Notes: generated by a model from the letters alone, not told the origin. Shown: positions 38,511 to 48,477, counted from the stretch's first letter. The stretch is 64,000 nucleotides of DNA from CAWBRT01 sp963819175 (GCA_963819175.1 CAWFVJ010000013.1:310001-374000), one strand, 5' to 3'. Program-made: numbers and translations.

Positions 38511-38797
38511 CTCTCGCCATCGGCCCTGCCCGATCCGTCCGGACCGTGCAAAAATTCACACCGCATAAGAATCGAAATCAGACCACATGGTTTCTTGCAC
38601 TTTGCTTTTTAGTTACATGGACCGTTTTTGGGGCCTCGCCGAAAAAAAGCATCCATGCAGCCAGTACTGAGCTCTCGCATCTTTCTGTTCTCGATCAGGT
38701 AGCAAGTAGGGTGCCACCTCATTGACCCATTTCGGGTCTGCCCCGGATAATTGATTTGCTTCGCGCAAATGCGCGTAAATCCAAGGCGAGCTGTCTT
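38511..38797. other. Divergent gap of 287 bases
   Basis: Separates the exported protein gene and rlpA. A C-rich and T-rich stretch is present but I see no repeat family member and no gene. Confidence 0.35.
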
Positions 38798-39568
38798 ATG
38801 CCCCATGTCTGTACCGAATCCAGCGTTGACCGGAGACGCGGGTTCACCCTGAAGGTTCTTGCCGGCGTGGGCTTGTTTGCCATTGCGATTTCGCCCATCG
38901 GATGCGGCAAAAGACAAACTCAGGCTAAAGTGCCGGTTCCGCCGCCGCCGATCTCCGCACCCGCCGCCCCCGTGAACAGACCTCCGGCCAGCACGCAACC
39001 GCACATTGCCCCCCGCGCCCACGACATGGACACAACTTGGAATTGCAAGCTGGTACGTTCCTGAACCCGCCGGGCGAAAAACCGCCAGCGGCGAGCCTTA
39101 CGAACGCGATGCGCGCTGACGGCGGCCCACTGCACGCTTCCGCTCAATACCCTGGTACGGGTTACGAACCTGAGCACGCATCGCGAGGCGATTGTTCGCA
39201 TTAATGACCGCGGACCTTTCATGCCCGGCCGAGTCATAGACCTTTCCGTGGCCGCCGCCAAAGCCCTCGACGTTTGGCGCCCCGGCACGGCCAAAGTGAA
39301 ACTGGAAGTGGTGAGGAGCCCTCTGCCAATCGAGACGGGCGGGCGCTGGTGCGTACAGATCGGGGCGTTCCGGAGACACAATGACGCGCTGGACTTGAAA
39401 GACATGGTGACGCAGCAGTACAGCCCATCACGCGTACTGGAGTTCGCGGGTTCAACCGGCTACTGGGTGCGAGTGCGGGTGAAGGACGACGACAGGAATC
39501 GCGCCCAGGAACTGGCGAGCAGGCTGAGGGTCGAGGAAGGCGGGGTTTTCCTGGTGCGTCTGGACTAG
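38798..39568 (+). CDS. rlpA: RlpA-like lipoprotein with SPOR domain (two frameshifts)
   Basis: A septal-ring lytic transglycosylase-type protein of about 256 residues. The N-terminal lipobox ISPIGC is followed by a Pro-rich linker and the double-psi barrel: GIASWYVPEPAGRKTASGEPYERDAL, then TAAHCTLPLNTLVRVTNL and IVRINDRGPF. A C-terminal SPOR domain (WCVQIGAFRRHNDALDLKDM) would bind denuded peptidoglycan at the septum. Frame breaks at about 39029-39031 (extra G) and about 39108-39112 (two extra bases or one missing) must be corrected to read the barrel. In the family this protein cleaves or remodels septal peptidoglycan outside the inner membrane. Confidence 0.85.
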
Positions 39569-39603
39569 GGGTGGGATCGGGTCGACGCGGCTCAAGAGCA
39601 ATC

Positions 39604-39707
39604 TATTCCAGATGTCACCCTGTGTTTGCTTGTTCCGGGCCTTCGGGTGGGCTCAAAGCATAGATCGTCACGTCGGTTCGCCCGGCGAACCTCCTCACGA
39701 TGACACC
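39604..39707. repeat. Family C variant
   Basis: GATGTCACCCTGTGTTTGC...GCATAGATCGTCACGTC and CTCCTCACGATGACACCC. The inner sequence ATAGATCGTCACGTCG also occurs at 44733 and 50817, defining a C subfamily. Confidence 0.65.
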
Positions 39708-39813
39708 CGCAGCGAAGGTGGTGCTACTATCACTGACGTTGTTGAGTGAGCAGACTGGATTTGCAACTCCGCCCCAGTGGACGCCGAGTCCGCGGGGCTG
39801 CTGGAAGACAAAC

Positions 39814-40155
39814 ATGCCCAATTGCCTCTTCTGCGACATCATTGCCGGAAAGATTCCTTCCAAGAAGGTCTACGAAGACGACCGCGTCTATGCCTTCGAG
39901 GACATCAGAAAAAGTGCGCCGACACATGTCCTGATCATTCCCAAGAAGCATATCGTCGACCTGAAACATGCCCAGGCGGAAGACGCGGAGATTATCGGCT
40001 ATTGCCACCTGATAGCGGCGAAGATCGGCCGCGAACACGGCATCGAGGACGGCTATCGCACGGTCTATAACGTGGGCCCGCGAGCCGGACAGTCCGTGTT
40101 CCACCTGCACCTGCACCTGCTGGGCGGACGCGACCTGACGTGGCCTCCGGGGTAA
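39814..40155 (+). CDS. HIT-family hydrolase (Hint-like)
   Basis: 113 residues from ATG 39814 after GGAAG. It begins MPNCLFCDIIAGKIPSKKVYED and ends with the histidine triad FHLHLHLLGGRDLTWPPG. CxxC plus a histidine triad is typical of bacterial Hint/HinT proteins, which hydrolyse adenosine phosphoramidates. Convergent with aspS. Confidence 0.94.
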   Translation: MPNCLFCDIIAGKIPSKKVYEDDRVYAFEDIRKSAPTHVLIIPKKHIVDLKHAQAEDAEIIGYCHLIAAKIGREHGIEDGYRTVYNVGPRAGQSVFHLHLHLLGGRDLTWPPG

Positions 40156-40225
40156 AGAGGGGTGGGGACATCCTGCTTAGCCCACATCGTCCGCAGGTAG
40201 CAGGAAATACGTGGGACTCGGACAG

Positions 40226-42082
40226 CTACTTTTTCACCCGGATTCCCAAATCCTTCAGTTGCGCGTCCGAGACGGGCGTGGGCGCATCGACCATCAGGTC
40301 GACGGCGCCGGCGGTCTTGGGGAACGGAATCACTTCGCGCAGGCTGGGCGCTCCGGCCAGGATCATCACGATGCGGTCGAGCCCAAGGGCAATTCCGCCG
40401 TGGGGCGGGGTTCCGTACTGGAGCGCCTCCAGAAAGAATCCGAAGCGCTGCTTCTGCTCTTCGGGACTCATGCCAAGGGCGGCAAAGATCTTGGACTGAA
40501 CGTCCTCGCGATGGATACGGATGGAGCCCGAGCCAAGTTCGGTTCCATTGAGCACCACGTCGTAGGCAAGGGAGCGGATAGCGCCGAGGACCGAATTGGG
40601 GTCGCGCACCGAATCCAAACCCTCGTTGAGCTTGTCCATATCCTCTTCGTGCAGCGAGGTGAAGGGATGGTGGGCGGCGTTCCAACGGCCCTCGGTCTCA
40701 TCCCACTCGAACATCGGAAAATCGGTAACCCAGAGGAAACGGTAGCTCTTCTGATCGAACAGCTTATGCCGGTCGGCGAACTTTTGCGCCAAGGCGAGGC
40801 GGAGTTGGCCGGCGGCGGCGCAGACCTCTGCGGCGCGACGGGCTTGCTTGCGCTGGGCGGCGAGATCGGCCGGGGCCGCAGCTTCGGCTTTGGCATCGGC
40901 AGGTGCGGCGGCAATCACGATGAGGTCGTTCGGTTGGGCCTCTGCAAGCTGGCGAATCTTCTCCGCAGCCGCGGGTAGGTTCCGTTCGACACGCTTGAAA
41001 TCTTCGAAGACCTTGATGATGTTTTTCGACTTTTCCGGAATCAGCAGCCGGAGGTCATCGCGTTCCTTGCGCGAGAGTTCGCCGACGCCCGGAATCCGTA
41101 TGGCAAGAATCGGCATCGCCGGATCGATGGCGAGCGACTGCTTGTCCTCGGCGGTGAAGGCGTGGGAAGCATCGGCCATGGCGGGCAGGCGAAGGTCGGG
41201 CTTATCGATGCCGTAGAAACGAATCGCCTGATCATAGGTCATCTGCGGGAATGGCGTTTCGATCTGGACGCCTGCGGCATGGAAGGCCGCGATCAGAAAG
41301 CCCTCGACGGTCTCGAATATGTCTTCCTGCCGCGGGAAAGTCATTTCCAGGTCGATCTGGGTGAACTCGGGCTGGCGGTCGGCGCGCAAATCTTCGTCGC
41401 GGAAGCAGCGGACGATCTGGAAATAGCGGTCGAAGCCGGAGATCATCAGGATCTGCTTGAACAGTTGCGGCGACTGCGGCAAGGCGTAGAACTCGCCACG
41501 ATGCACACGGGAGGGCACAAGGTAATCGCGGGCGCCCTCGGGCGTCGAGCGCGTCATGAACGGGGTTTCGATCTCGAGGAATCCCTTGCCCGCCAGGTGA
41601 TTGCGAATGGCGAGCGCGACCTTGTGGCGGGTTTCGATGTTGAACTGCATCTCCGGCCGGCGGAGATCGACATAGCGGTACTTCAGCCGCAATTCCTCGT
41701 TGCTGATGGCCTTCTCGGAGGGCAGGAACGGAGGCAATTTGCTCTCGTTCAGCAGGCGCATCTCGGTGACCACGAGTTCGACATCGCCGGTCTCGATGTT
41801 GCTGTTGCGGGTGTCTTCATCGCGCAATTTCGCCAGCCCGGTGACGGCCAGGACGTATTCGCTGCGCAGGTCTTCAGCCCTGGCATGCAGCACGGGATTG
41901 GACTCGTTGAAAACAATCTGCGTGATTCCGGTACGGTCACGCAAATCGATAAAAATGATGCTGCCCAGATCGCGGCGGCGGTTAATCCAGCCCATGAGCG
42001 TAACGGTTTTGCCGGCATCGGCGGCGCGGAGTTCTCCGCAACGATGAGTGCGCTTGAGATCACCTAGGAAGTCTAATTGCAT
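40226..42082 (-). CDS. aspS: Aspartyl-tRNA synthetase
   Basis: 618 residues, bacterial type, starting MQLDFLGDLKRTHRCGELR. The N-terminal OB fold has VTLMGWINRRRDLGSIIFIDLRDR. Class II motifs include the motif 2 region CFRDEDLRADRQPEFTQID and motif 3 GGIALGLDRIVMIL. In the GAD insertion, around residues 400-435, there is an Ala-rich stretch with Arg and Lys (APADAKAEAAAPADLAAQ), longer and simpler than in most family members. Charges tRNA-Asp; whether it also charges tRNA-Asn cannot be decided here. Confidence 0.97.
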   Translation of the reverse strand: MQLDFLGDLKRTHRCGELRAADAGKTVTLMGWINRRRDLGSIIFIDLRDRTGITQIVFNESNPVLHARAEDLRSEYVLAVTGLAKLRDEDTRNSNIETGDVELVVTEMRLLNESKLPPFLPSEKAISNEELRLKYRYVDLRRPEMQFNIETRHKVALAIRNHLAGKGFLEIETPFMTRSTPEGARDYLVPSRVHRGEFYALPQSPQLFKQILMISGFDRYFQIVRCFRDEDLRADRQPEFTQIDLEMTFPRQEDIFETVEGFLIAAFHAAGVQIETPFPQMTYDQAIRFYGIDKPDLRLPAMADASHAFTAEDKQSLAIDPAMPILAIRIPGVGELSRKERDDLRLLIPEKSKNIIKVFEDFKRVERNLPAAAEKIRQLAEAQPNDLIVIAAAPADAKAEAAAPADLAAQRKQARRAAEVCAAAGQLRLALAQKFADRHKLFDQKSYRFLWVTDFPMFEWDETEGRWNAAHHPFTSLHEEDMDKLNEGLDSVRDPNSVLGAIRSLAYDVVLNGTELGSGSIRIHREDVQSKIFAALGMSPEEQKQRFGFFLEALQYGTPPHGGIALGLDRIVMILAGAPSLREVIPFPKTAGAVDLMVDAPTPVSDAQLKDLGIRVKK

Positions 42083-42167
42083 GAGTTTGCCGTTCAATTC
42101 GTACTATGGTATGAGGATACTGGAACTATCGTTTGATTCTACGACAGTCAGAGCGGGAAACACTACA

Positions 42168-42268
42168 GGACTGCGGATTCCGGTAGTGGGTCATTTTGAA
42201 TTTTTGCAAGAACGGGTCCATTTCCCACATGATCCAAATTGACCCACGACTGCGGATTCGGTAGTGTC
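42168..42268. repeat. Short direct repeat between aspS and the LysE gene
   Basis: GACTGCGGATTCCGGTAGTG (from about 42169) and GACTGCGGATTCGGTAGTG (from about 42246) are separated by about 60 bases containing TTTTTGCAAGAACGGGTC. It may be a duplicated regulatory site or a small repeat unit. Confidence 0.55.
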
Positions 42269-42331
42269 TGATTTGTCGCCATCCAATAAATCCCAAAGCC
42301 TTTGAAATCGGACGGTACCCGGGGTTAGGGC

Positions 42332-42967
42332 TCAACTCCGCCTGATGGCCAGTGTCAGCGCGCCGGCCCCGATCAACGTGCACCCGCCCACATAGCTCAC
42401 CTTGCGCTGAGCAGATGCCGCCGTCAGCCTGCCGCCGATCAGGCTCGCCATGAGGCTGTACATCGATGAATTCATCATGCTGAGGCAGGTGAAGGTGGCT
42501 ATCAGCACGCCGCTTTGCGCCAGAAACGACGCGTGGGCCGACATGAATTGCGGCACGAAGGCAACAAAGAAAAGAATGCTCTTCGGATTCAAAACGGTTA
42601 CAGCGTAGGCGCGGCCAAAGCGCGCCAGCATAGTCGGCCCGGCACCGCCTGCAACCACTTCGCCGGCGTGCGTCGCGCCGCTGCGCGCGCCCAGAATCGA
42701 CTTCACACCGAGGTAGATGAGATACAAGCCTCCAAGGGTCTTCATGAAAGTGAAGGCGGAGGCGGAGGCTTGCAGCAAGGCCCCTGCACCAGCCAACGAC
42801 AGGGTCATCGCCGTGGCATCAGCCAGGACGACACCGGCAACCGTACCCCAGGCACGCTGCGAACGGTTCGCCAAAGCGTCGCCCACGACCATCAGCACCG
42901 TTGGGCCTGGAATCAACAGCATAATGACGCTGGCCGCCACGAACGCCAGCCACACCTGGAGGGTCAT
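42332..42967 (-). CDS. LysE/RhtB-family exporter
   Basis: 211 residues starting MTLQVWLAFVAASVIMLLIPGPTVLMVVGDAL, the family signature with IPGP in the first helix. The start follows GGGGAG. About six transmembrane helices; LGGLYLIYLGVKSI and VTVLNPKSILFFVAFVPQF are typical. Members export amino acids or related small molecules. Single gene between aspS and hisS. Confidence 0.92.
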   Translation of the reverse strand: MTLQVWLAFVAASVIMLLIPGPTVLMVVGDALANRSQRAWGTVAGVVLADATAMTLSLAGAGALLQASASAFTFMKTLGGLYLIYLGVKSILGARSGATHAGEVVAGGAGPTMLARFGRAYAVTVLNPKSILFFVAFVPQFMSAHASFLAQSGVLIATFTCLSMMNSSMYSLMASLIGGRLTAASAQRKVSYVGGCTLIGAGALTLAIRRS

Positions 42968-43150
42968 CGAAGTCGCTCCCCTCTTGAACGCATCGCTACG
43001 CGGGCTCGACACACGAAGAATTCAACTGCAAGTCTCCGAGAGCTTCGCGCCTGGGACTATCGTCTTACGCCCACTCAGCGGAAGCAATGCATGGCCACGT
43101 CCCAACGATCCCGGCTATTGTTGCACCATCTGGCACTCGAGCACTTAGAC

Positions 43151-43200
43151 GCGGGTGCCCCATTCTAGCCGCTGCGGTTGCGGCTAGGGTGGGGTAGTTC
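43151..43200 (-). repeat. Dispersed repeat family A, CTAGCC variant
   Basis: GGTGCCCCATTCTAGCCGC pairs with GCGGCTAGGGTGGGG, followed by TAGTTC. Reverse orientation. It lies in the 259-base gap between hisS (minus) and the LysE gene. Confidence 0.7.
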
Positions 43201-43226
43201 ATCCAAGTCCAATAGGGCGGCCCGTA

Positions 43227-44505
43227 CTATTGTTGCAGCCTGGCCGCGAGTTCGGCGCGGGCGACCGCAACCTGCTCTCCACTGGCTAGATTTTTGACCG
43301 CAAAATTGCCGCTGGCAACTTCGTTTTCGCCCACCAGAATCGCATATTTCGCCCCCAGCTTCCCGGCGGCCTCGAAGCCTTTCTTAAGGCGAAAACTCTC
43401 ATCTCCAACATCGACGATGAGCCCGGCGCGGCGGAGTTCGCGCGCCAGTTTCAGGGCGTGGCGGTTCATGCCCGCGCCGAGCGGAATGATGTAGGCCACG
43501 GGCGTCTCGACGACGCTGGCGGCCTGGGCCTGCAAGGCCAGCACCAGGCGATCTTCGCCGATGGCGAAGCCGGTTGCCGGGGCTCTGGGTCCTCCGAGCA
43601 ACTCCGATAGACCGTCGTATCGGCCGCCGCCGAGCACGGCACTCTGCGCGCCGAGTTCGCCGTGGGTGAACTCGAAAGTTGTACGCGTGTAATAGTCCAG
43701 GCCGCGAACCATGCGCTCATTGATGGTGTAGGCAATCGCCATGCTGTCCAGGATGGCGCGAACCTCGGCAAAATTCTCGCGGCATTCTTCGTCGAGGTAT
43801 TGGCTGATCTTGGGCAGCTTTTCGATGATGGGCTGGTCTTCCGGCACTTTGCAGTCGAGGACGCGCAGCGGGTTGGTTTCGGCGCGTCGCTGGCAATCGG
43901 CGCACATCTTGTCCTTCACATTGGCCAGGGCCTCGCGCAGAGCCTGGTTATACAGCGGACGACACTTGGGACAGCCGACCGAGTTGAGTTGCGAGCGACC
44001 AGCCTTTGAGACCGACGGCATCGAGGATCGCGGTGAGCATGTCGATGATTTCCGCATCGCGCACCGGCAGTTCGCTGCCCGACGAAGGCGGTCCGATGAC
44101 CTCGGCGTCAATCTGGAAAAACTGGCGGTAGCGGCCTTTCTGCGGGCGCTCGCGCCGGAACATCGGCCCAATCATGTAGAGCTTGTGCAACAGACCCGTG
44201 CGGTTCAGATCGTGCTCGATGTAGGCGCGAACGATGCCTGAAGTCGCCTCCGGGCGCAAGGGTCAGCGACTGCGGCTTCTCGCTGGCTGCGCGGGCGCGG
44301 TCTTCCCAGGTGAACATCTCCTTGGAGACGATGTCTGTCTCTTCGCCCACGCCGCGGGCAAACAGCTCGGTGCTTCGAAGATAGGCGTGCGGATTTCGTG
44401 AAAATTGTAGTTGCGGAAGACCTCGCGCACACGGGCCTCGACAAAGTTCCAGAGGTCTGTGTCAGGCGGCAGGAGATCGCGGGTACCGCGAACGGCTTTT
44501 ATCAT
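43227..44505 (-). CDS. hisS: Histidyl-tRNA synthetase (three frameshifts)
   Basis: About 425 residues over four frame segments. The N-terminus MIKAVRGTRDLLPPDTDLW is typical of HisRS. Motif 2 region (TLRPEATSGIVRAYIEHDL, then MIGPMFRRERPQKGRYRQFFQID) and the histidine-specific motifs (MVRGLDYYTRTTFEF, VLGGGRYDGLSELLGG, ATGFAIGEDRL) are all present. An insert with four Cys (GCPKC and MCADC) marks a zinc-type insertion seen in some bacterial HisRS. Frame breaks lie near 44372 (one base missing), 44262 (one extra C) and 44000 (one extra base). Because HisRS is essential, these are best read as sequence errors. Confidence 0.93.
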
Positions 44506-44600
44506 TTCGATTCAGTTCTCAGTCGTCAGTTTAATGGCCGCTGAGCTGCTTCGCGCAAATTACGATCTTAACAGGCGGGGCGGAGGGTTGACTGGTTGTG

Positions 44601-44784
44601 CGGAAAGAACTGCCCCACTCAAGCGCAACTGCGGCGCTTGAATGGGCCACCCGCGATCTATATGAGGTGTCACCCCGAGCGTAGCGAGGGGTCTATGTAT
44701 TTATTTCCTTCCGAATCGCTGTCCATGAAATGCATAGATCGTCACGTCGCGCCGAACTGCACGGCGCTTCTCACGATGACAACC
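44601..44784. repeat. Family A followed by family C between hisS and the carbonic anhydrase gene
   Basis: Family A with TCAAGCGC arms (44601-44654), then a family C element with the ATAGATCGTCACGTCG core (44665-44784, GTGTCACCCCGAGCGTAGCG...CTCACGATGACAA). Confidence 0.75.
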
Positions 44785-44797
44785 AGGGCAGATTTGC

Positions 44798-45325
44798 TTA
44801 GCGCGTTCGCCCCGCCGCTTCTTTCAGGTACTGCTCGCGAAGGTCGAGATAGTTGCGTGCGTTCAAGAGAATTTTTTCCCGGTCTTTGTCGGCGAGAGCA
44901 CGGCGGAACTTGCCCGGCGAACCCATCCACAGCGAACCCGGTTCGACAACCGCATTCTCCGGGATCAGGGTACCGGCGGCAATGATCGAGTCGTGTCCAA
45001 TGCGCGCGCCGTTGAGTACGATGGTGCCAATCCCAATCATGCAGCGATCCTCGATGGTGCAGCCGTGCAGCGTGGCGCTATGCCCGACCGTGACCCATTC
45101 GCCGAGTTCGACGCGGTACAGCTCCGTCTGTCCATGTAGAACCGAGCAGTCCTGAATATTGCTGTTGGCGCCAATGCGAATCGAATTAACGTCGCCGCGC
45201 AGCACGGCGCACGGCCAGACACTGACGTTCTCCGCCAGAACCACGTCGCCAATCACCTGGGCGGATTCGTCCACATAGCAGGAGGACGGAATGGCTGGCG
45301 TAATTCCTTTGTGCGAACGGATCAT
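44798..45325 (-). CDS. Gamma-class carbonic anhydrase-like hexapeptide protein
   Basis: 175 residues forming a left-handed beta-helix: VIGDVVLAENVSVWPCAVLRGD, IRIGANSNIQDCSVLHG, VTVGHSATLHGC, IGIGTIVLNGARIGHDSIIAAGTLIPENAVVEPGS. The three zinc ligands (His in VLHG, GHS, TLHG) are retained. YrdA/PaaY-like proteins of this class often show weak or no carbonic anhydrase activity, so the reaction is not certain. Confidence 0.9.
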   Translation of the reverse strand: MIRSHKGITPAIPSSCYVDESAQVIGDVVLAENVSVWPCAVLRGDVNSIRIGANSNIQDCSVLHGQTELYRVELGEWVTVGHSATLHGCTIEDRCMIGIGTIVLNGARIGHDSIIAAGTLIPENAVVEPGSLWMGSPGKFRRALADKDREKILLNARNYLDLREQYLKEAAGRTR

Positions 45326-45370
45326 AGGTGCTCTCCTTGCAGCGCGCGGGCGCCAGCCGTCTCCAGTTCA

Positions 45371-45475
45371 CATCTCCCACATCTGCTAACAGCGGCAGAT
45401 ATGGGGCACCAGCGACGAATGGGTCATCAACTTTCCGACCCCACATTAGCAACTGCGGCAAATGTGGGCCACCAA
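45371..45475. repeat. Two tandem family B elements
   Basis: TCCCACATCTGCTAACAGCGG with CAGATATGGGGCACC (45371-45410) and CCCCACATTAGCAACTGCGG with CAAATGTGGGCCACC (45436-45475). Confidence 0.8.
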
Positions 45476-45498
45476 GAATTCACTTGGGAAACGACGCG

Positions 45499-46469
45499 TC
45501 AGTCCGAGGCGCTTTCGGCGGCCAGGGCCGCAACCGGCTCCGGTTCCTGCGCCGTGCAGGGCGGAACGTGCTTGGCTCCGGTAACGAGAATGACGCTGAC
45601 CACTACGATCGACGCTTCCGGCAACAATATAGGGCGTGATTCGCTCGTGGAGCACCAGCCAGCCCAGGAAGACGGCAACAATCGGATTCACGTAAGCATA
45701 GGTCGCGACCTTGGAGGAGGAGACATGACGCAAGAGCCAGACATAGGCGGTGAAGCCGATCCAGGAGCCCGCAACGATCAGGTAGCCAATGGCAAGCACG
45801 GCGGGGCGCGTCCAGGATGCCTGCCTGAAGCTGCCGAACAGCAGGCCGACAAGACAATCCACGATGCCCGCGATCAGCATCTCCCAACCGCTCGCGCTAT
45901 AGGTGTCCACTTCCAGATGCCATCGTTTGGAAACGATCGAGCCGCCAGCCCAACTGAGGCTGGCCAGCAAAACCAATCCGGCGCCGGCAAGTTCCCGGCG
46001 GCCAAGGTGCAAACCGGCGCTCAGAGCGGGCCACAGCAGTACAACGACGCCGCACAATCCGAGCAGCAATTCCCGCCAGTCCACGCTTCCCGATGCGTTC
46101 GCCGCGGCTGCTGAGGCGCTCCAGAAGCAGGAACCAAAGCGGCGTGACGGCAAGCAGCAGAGACGTCAGACCGCTCGGGATGTAGGTTTCAGCGATGCCG
46201 ATCACAACGTTGCTGATGCTCAACAGCAGAACGCCAATGACGGTCAAGCCCAGAAATTCATGCATCGTCAGCCGAACACGCCTGCCACGAAGCGCACAGC
46301 AAAGCAGCAGGACGGCTCCGGCAATCGAAAAGCGAACACCCGCCATCACGGCGGCGGGCACATACTCGACCGCGATTCTTATGCCCAGGTAAGTCGAACC
46401 CCAGAGGACATAGACCAGCCCGAACGCAATGATGACCTGCAATCGAATATTGCGATTCCCGCGAGGCAT
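45499..46469 (-). CDS. EamA/DMT-family transporter (two frameshifts)
   Basis: About 323 residues with ten predicted transmembrane helices in two EamA repeats. The first repeat has IIAFGLVYVLWGSTYLGIRIAVE and the second SLSWAGGSIVSKRW, then FTAYVWLLRHVSSSKVATYAYVNPIVAVFLGWLVLHE. Frame breaks lie near 46096 (one extra G, joining GERIG to SVDWRELLLG) and near 45620 (one extra A, joining TPYIVAG to SIVVVSVILVTG). Metabolite exporter of unknown substrate. Confidence 0.87.
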
Positions 46470-46496
46470 GGATAGAAATATTTTTAGCTTACCAGA

Positions 46497-46595
46497 GGGG
46501 TGCCGGATTCCGCACTCAATGTGACGCGGCCCAGCGGCGTGGGTTGAAGGATTGGCCTGGTCGGAGGCGTGCCGGATTCGCACTCAATGTGAGGA
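46497..46595. repeat. Direct repeat flanking the pgsA stop codon
   Basis: GTGCCGGATTCCGCACTCAA (46499) and GTGCCGGATTCGCACTCAA (46569) are about 70 bases apart; the second copy covers the pgsA stop and last codons. It probably arose by tandem duplication of the gene end. Confidence 0.65.
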
Positions 46596-47168
46596 CGGCG
46601 CTTGTGGGCCGGCGCCGTTGTTGGCGTGCAACTTGTGGCCGGTGATCATAATGTAATGAATTGCGGAGACGCAGGTGAGGATCATGGTGGCAATCAGAAA
46701 GCCCTTGCGCGCCACGATAATCCATGGCTCGGGATTGATTTGCCGCGCCAGCACAAAGAAGATGGCGCCAATTTGCGCCGCCGTATTCATCTTGCCGAAA
46801 ATACTGGGCTTGAAATCGCGAATGCTGGTGGTGATGTAAAGCACAGCCGCAATCAGCATAAGGAAAAGATCGCGGCTGAACACCAGCACGGTGTATCTCC
46901 AGGGAACCAGTTTGGTGAACGACAAAACCAGAAATGCCGAACTGAGCAGCATCTTGTCGGCAATCGGGTCCAGGTATTGGCCCAGGATCGTCTGCTGATT
47001 CAGCCAGCGCGCCAACAGGCCGTCGAGGGCATCGCTGAGTCCGGCGAGCACGAAGAGCAACAGCGCCAATTGATAATTGCGACTCAGAATATTGATGATT
47101 ACGAAGGGAACAAAGATAAGACGGAAGAGCGTAATCTGATTCGGCGCGGTCCAGAGCTGGGATTTCAC
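46584..47168 (-). CDS. pgsA: CDP-diacylglycerol-glycerol-3-phosphate 3-phosphatidyltransferase
   Basis: 194 residues from GTG 47168 (MKSQLWTAPNQITLFRLIFVPFVI). The CDP-alcohol phosphotransferase motif is present as SDALDGLLARWLNQQTILGQYLDPIADK (DGxxAR...GxxxDxxxD). An inner-membrane enzyme that makes phosphatidylglycerol phosphate. The GTG overlaps the stop of the upstream small gene (GTGA), indicating translational coupling. Confidence 0.94.
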   Translation of the reverse strand: MKSQLWTAPNQITLFRLIFVPFVIINILSRNYQLALLLFVLAGLSDALDGLLARWLNQQTILGQYLDPIADKMLLSSAFLVLSFTKLVPWRYTVLVFSRDLFLMLIAAVLYITTSIRDFKPSIFGKMNTAAQIGAIFFVLARQINPEPWIIVARKGFLIATMILTCVSAIHYIMITGHKLHANNGAGPQAPSSH

Positions 47169-47541
47169 GGCCGCACCCCATCCGCCGCGGCCTGGAAAAC
47201 CGTCTCCGGGTTGGAGCCCGTCTCTTGCCGAAAACGCTCCAGCAGTGAAGGCACGGGCCCGTCGGAGCGCTCCAACTCTACCGACTGGACGCGATGCATC
47301 GGATAGAAAGATCGTGACCGGGACAGCCACTTCGCCGTCGCGCAATTGGCGGACAAAATCGTCGAAAGAATCGAGCAGAACTCCGCAAAGCACAATGCCG
47401 CGCACGATCGAGGTCGAGCAGCCGGCCCCAAAATTTTTCGCGCGGGTTGCTGAGCGTGGCCAATACAAACGCCGACGGCGGAAACCCTTTCGCTAGTGAC
47501 ATAGCGTCCAAAAGCTTTGCCTTCCAGAATTCCATCGCCAT
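47165..47541 (-). CDS. Small hypothetical protein coupled to pgsA (two frameshifts)
   Basis: About 125 residues after correction: starts MAMEFWKAKLLDAMSLAKGFPPSAFVLATLSNPREKFWG, continues GIVLCGVLLDSFDDFVRQLRDGEVAVPVTIF in a second frame and YPMHRVQSVELERSDGPVPSLLERF in a third. Frame breaks lie near 47405 and 47311 (one extra base each). No signal peptide. The product reads as a compact alpha/beta domain with an SM-like feel (VRGxxxxSFDDF...PMHRVxSVEL), but I cannot name a family. The stop overlaps the pgsA start. Confidence 0.7.
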
Positions 47542-47649
47542 TCTAAAGCTGAGTTGCACATTACAGAAGGCACCAATTGGCCAACTACCCACGTCAGCCA
47601 AAAGACGGGCTGCACGCGGGTTCCCACCTACCAATTGATTGGGGCCGGC

Positions 47650-48400
47650 CTACAACCGATTGATCAGGCTGCCGACATAGGCCGCACCAAAGCCATTGTC
47701 GATGTTCACGACCGAAACGTTGGAGGCACAGGAGTTCAGCATCGCCAGCAAAGCCGTAAGTCCTCCAAAAGAGGCGCCATAGCCAACGCTGGTGGGAACC
47801 GCGATAACGGGAACTCCGACCAGGCCGCCGACGACGCTGGGCAGCGCGCCCTCCATGCCCGCGCAAACGATGAGCACGCGAGCGTGCTGCAAAGACTCGC
47901 GGTGGGTCAGCAGGCGATGCAGGCCGGCAACTCCGACATCGTAGATGCGCTCGACGCAATTTCCCATGATTTCGGCGGTCACGGCTGCTTCTTCGGCAAC
48001 CGGTGTGTCGCTGGTGCCCGCGGAGACGATGACGATCGTGCCCTTTCCCGGCAGGCTGTCGTTTTGCTTGAGCACGAGGGTCCGGGCCAATGGATTATGC
48101 GAGGTTTCGGGAATCCGCTGCTGAACGGCTGCAACCTGCTCAGGCGAAACCCGCGTGGCCAGCACGTTATTGCCACCCCGGGAAGCAAGGCGGCAAAAAA
48201 TTTCGGAAAACTGCGCCGCCGATTTGCCGGGACCAAAGATCACTTCCGGCATTCCCGACGCGCAGAGTTCGATGATGATCGATCTTGGCAAATCCCAAGT
48301 CCTCAAAAGGGAGTCCCTTGAGTTGCTCCAGCGCGTCATCGGGAGAAGTCTGGCCTGAGCGAATTTGTTCCAGCAGCTCTCTAAGACTGTCAACGTTCAC
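47650..48400 (-). CDS. larB: LarB, nickel-pincer cofactor biosynthesis protein (frameshifted)
   Basis: About 250 residues. The N-terminus MNVDSLRELLEQIRSGQTSPDDALEQL and FEDLGFAKIDHHRTLR are typical of LarB. After a frame break near 48257 (one extra G) it continues SGMPEVIFGPGKS and the PurE-like domain VSAGTSDTPVAEEAAVTAEIMG, CAGMEGALPSVVGGL and PTSVGYGASFGG. LarB carboxylates and hydrolyses nicotinic acid adenine dinucleotide in the first step of the nickel-pincer cofactor. No larC or larE is seen in the window. Confidence 0.9.
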
Positions 48401-48477
48401 TGTTTCAATTTATCATTCCGTGCGGCCGGATGCTCAAGGACAGCCGCATTTCCGGGCAGGTCAGGAAGAATGGCCGC

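Noticed and set aside
43227..44505. hisS as a true pseudogene
   Set aside because: All motifs are conserved across the frame breaks and the gene is normally essential; indel errors explain it better.
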